A stretch of DNA of 6,466 nt, taken from Anaerolineae bacterium (GTDB lineage: Bacteria; Chloroflexota; Anaerolineae; Aggregatilineales; Phototrophicaceae). The DNA lies in contig JADLHH010000441.1 in assembly GCA_020848855.1 (NCBI GenBank), forward strand, positions 1-6,466. Reading direction: 5' to 3'. A program made the translations under genes and the position numbers. This document shows positions 5,219 to 6,466 of this stretch, one piece after another; the first letter of the stretch is position 1; the number at the start of each line of letters is the position of its first letter. The notes beneath the pieces were generated by a model, which did no database searches, was not told the origin of the DNA, and saw nothing but the letters and a program-made list of their open reading frames with translations.

Positions 5219-6133
5219 TCAGTCGCCCGCCAGCACCGCCGGCTCAGCTTTCGCCGGGCGACGCCGGGCTTGCAGCAGGATCACGCTCGCGATGATTAAC
5301 GCGCCGCCGACCCACTGCATCGGCTGCATGACTTCGCCCAGGAAGATCATCGCCAGCACGGCGGTGAGCACCGGCTCGAAGGTAGCGATGATTGCCGCGC
5401 GCGTCGCGCCGAGCTTCTGAATCCCGGCGTTCAGCCCGAAGACCGGCAGCACGGTGCTGACCAGCGCCAGCGCCGCCAATTGAACCCACGCCGCGCCCTG
5501 CGGCAGCGCCAGCCCGCGCCCCAGCGCCAGAACCGCGATCACGACCAGCGCGCCGGTGACCGCCCAGGCGCTCCCGCGCGCGATGTCGGACGAGCCGCGC
5601 AGCAGGCGGCTGCTGGCGGTCATGTACACGGCGACGACCAGCGCGTCGGCGAGCGCCAGCAGGATACCCGGCAGGTTATCGCCGCTGAAACCCGCGCTGA
5701 AATCCGGCGCGGTCAGGGCGACGCCTGCCAGCGTCAAGCCGAGCGCCAGCCACGCCTGCGACGACAGCCGCTCGCCCAGCGCCGCCTCGATCAGCGCGAC
5801 CAGCGCCGGATACGAGTAGAACAGCACCGAAAACGTCCCGGCAGGCAGGCGCTCCAGCCCGAAGAACGCCGCCAGCGCCGCAAAGCCGAGCAGCGTGCCC
5901 ATCGCCATCACGCGCAGGCGCGGCAGCGGCTTGGCGTTCGCCGCGAATACACGCCGCCCACGCGCAACCACAATCGCCCAGAAAATTGGCACAGTGAGGA
6001 AGAAGCGCCAGAAGCCGATATCGAGCGGGGCGACGCCCAGCGCGTACAGGTTCTTGGTGAACACGGGCAGGCATGAGTAGCCGATCACCGAGAGCGTGAT
6101 CAGGAGGAAGCCATCACGCTGGTTATGCTGCAT
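5219..6133 (-). CDS. EamA/DMT superfamily transporter (about 10 transmembrane helices)
   Basis: This is an inner-membrane carrier of the drug/metabolite transporter superfamily. The 304-residue length is normal for the family. It contains two EamA repeats, at about residues 10-143 and 155-288, each with five hydrophobic helices. Family hallmarks are the start FLLITLSVIGYSCLPVFTKN, the motif FYSYPALVALIEAALGERLS (105-124) closing the first repeat's fourth helix, and the matching ATFEPVLTAVLAMIFLGEV (250-268) in the second repeat. The C-terminus is short and charged. Substrates in this family range from amino acids to purines and other metabolites and cannot be read from sequence, so no symbol is given. 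ATG at 6131-6133 has only a weak ribosome binding site (AGG in ATAGGCAAACC). The neighbours do not suggest a substrate. It is separated by 103 bases from the gene downstream and 144 from the nuoN-like gene upstream. Confidence 0.92.
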   Translation of the reverse strand: MQHNQRDGFLLITLSVIGYSCLPVFTKNLYALGVAPLDIGFWRFFLTVPIFWAIVVARGRRVFAANAKPLPRLRVMAMGTLLGFAALAAFFGLERLPAGTFSVLFYSYPALVALIEAALGERLSSQAWLALGLTLAGVALTAPDFSAGFSGDNLPGILLALADALVVAVYMTASSRLLRGSSDIARGSAWAVTGALVVIAVLALGRGLALPQGAAWVQLAALALVSTVLPVFGLNAGIQKLGATRAAIIATFEPVLTAVLAMIFLGEVMQPMQWVGGALIIASVILLQARRRPAKAEPAVLAGD

Positions 6134-6209
6134 GGTTTGCCTATCTGGATGCGAGCGAATCGGCGTAATCGTATCACGGTGTGAAAGACGTGGGTAGGGA
6201 TGGAATCAG

Positions 6210-6252
6210 AAGGACGAGGGGTGAACCTGCGGCTCATCACTGCCTCGCCCTT
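6210..6252 (-). terminator. Possible terminator hairpin after the nuoN-like gene
   Basis: AAGGACGAGGGGTGA (6210-6224) is imperfectly complementary to the segment at 6237-6252 (TCACTGCCTCGCCCTT). The stem has one mismatch and a small internal loop, and the hairpin loop is 12 bases. It begins 25 bases past the nuoN stop on the minus strand. No clear T-tract follows, so this is tentative. The rest of the 6134-6277 gap shows nothing else I can support. Confidence 0.3.
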
Positions 6253-6277
6253 CCACGAGAACCCAGCGGGTGATGGT

Positions 6278-6466
6278 TTAGTGAACGATATTCGCCAGGA
6301 ACGAGACGCGCTCGCTCAGCGTCGTGACCAGGAACGGCGCGATACCGAGCAGCAGCGTGCCGGCGAACGCGATGTAGGTCGCCCAGTTGAGATGATTGGT
6401 CGAGCCTTCCGCCGGGTCGCCCTCGTCGCTGGTCAGGTACATGTTGACGATCACACGGACATATTA
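6278..6466 (-). CDS. nuoN: C-terminal end of NADH-quinone oxidoreductase subunit N (partial)
   Basis: The minus strand from the window edge to the TAA at 6278-6280 encodes 61 residues: YVRVIVNMYL, then an acidic loop (TSDEGDPAEGSTN), then a hydrophobic helix (IAFAGTLLLGIAPFLV) and a short tail ending NIVH. This matches the C-terminus of complex I subunit N, where a tyrosine-rich YYLRV segment ends the penultimate helix and is followed by a loop and one last helix. NuoN is one of the antiporter-like, proton-pumping membrane subunits of complex I. NuoM, NuoL or Mrp antiporter subunits are less likely alternatives. Oddly, the codon at the very edge (6464-6466) reads TAA in this frame, where a tyrosine codon would be expected. 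The gene may be broken there, or the last base may be an error at a contig end. Confidence 0.6.

Noticed and set aside
5480..6076. 198-codon plus-strand open frame antisense to the EamA transporter
   Set aside because: Gln/Arg-rich composition, opposite to a textbook EamA protein.

Overview
This window looks like chromosomal DNA from a GC-rich bacterium, most plausibly a member of the Chloroflexota (Anaerolineae-like). That placement is an inference from the style of the GT-C glycosyltransferase, the SucC N-terminus, the GTAGGGG-type palindromes and the anonymous two-helix membrane protein. No 16S or other decisive marker is present. Nearly all of the window is ordinary protein-coding DNA: six genes or gene fragments and no RNA genes, CRISPR array or transposase.

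Layout. Positions 1-1648 (minus strand) hold most of a GT39/ArnT-like membrane glycosyltransferase whose 3' end lies beyond position 1. Its frame stays open for 549 codons and is interrupted, in frame, by a compact cluster of palindromes and hairpins at about 382-518. Positions 1649-1847 form a divergent intergenic region with a plausible sigma-70 promoter, an imperfect hairpin and a strong Shine-Dalgarno site for sucC. sucC (1848-2993, TTG start) and sucD (2996-3877) are a two-gene operon on the plus strand encoding both subunits of succinyl-CoA synthetase. Between sucD and the convergent hsp20 gene lie a GGGG/CCCC-ended palindrome and a strong GC-rich hairpin that can serve as terminator for both genes. 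From 3980 to the end all genes are on the minus strand: a small heat shock protein (hsp20), an unrecognised 181-residue two-helix membrane protein with its own good promoter, an EamA/DMT-family transporter, and the last 61 codons of what looks like nuoN (complex I subunit N).

How the genes relate. Only sucCD form an obvious functional unit (TCA cycle, substrate-level phosphorylation). nuoN belongs to respiratory complex I. The remaining genes look like independent housekeeping or stress genes, separated by gaps large enough for their own promoters.

The most interesting signals are non-coding. They are the hairpin cluster inside the glycosyltransferase gene, whose paired hairpins keep the same centres but have different yet self-complementary stems; a possible RNA thermometer or two-state leader in front of hsp20; palindromes on both sides of sucCD that may be decayed copies of one repeat family; and an in-frame stop codon at the very edge of the nuoN fragment. 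I did not find a convincing new multi-gene system.
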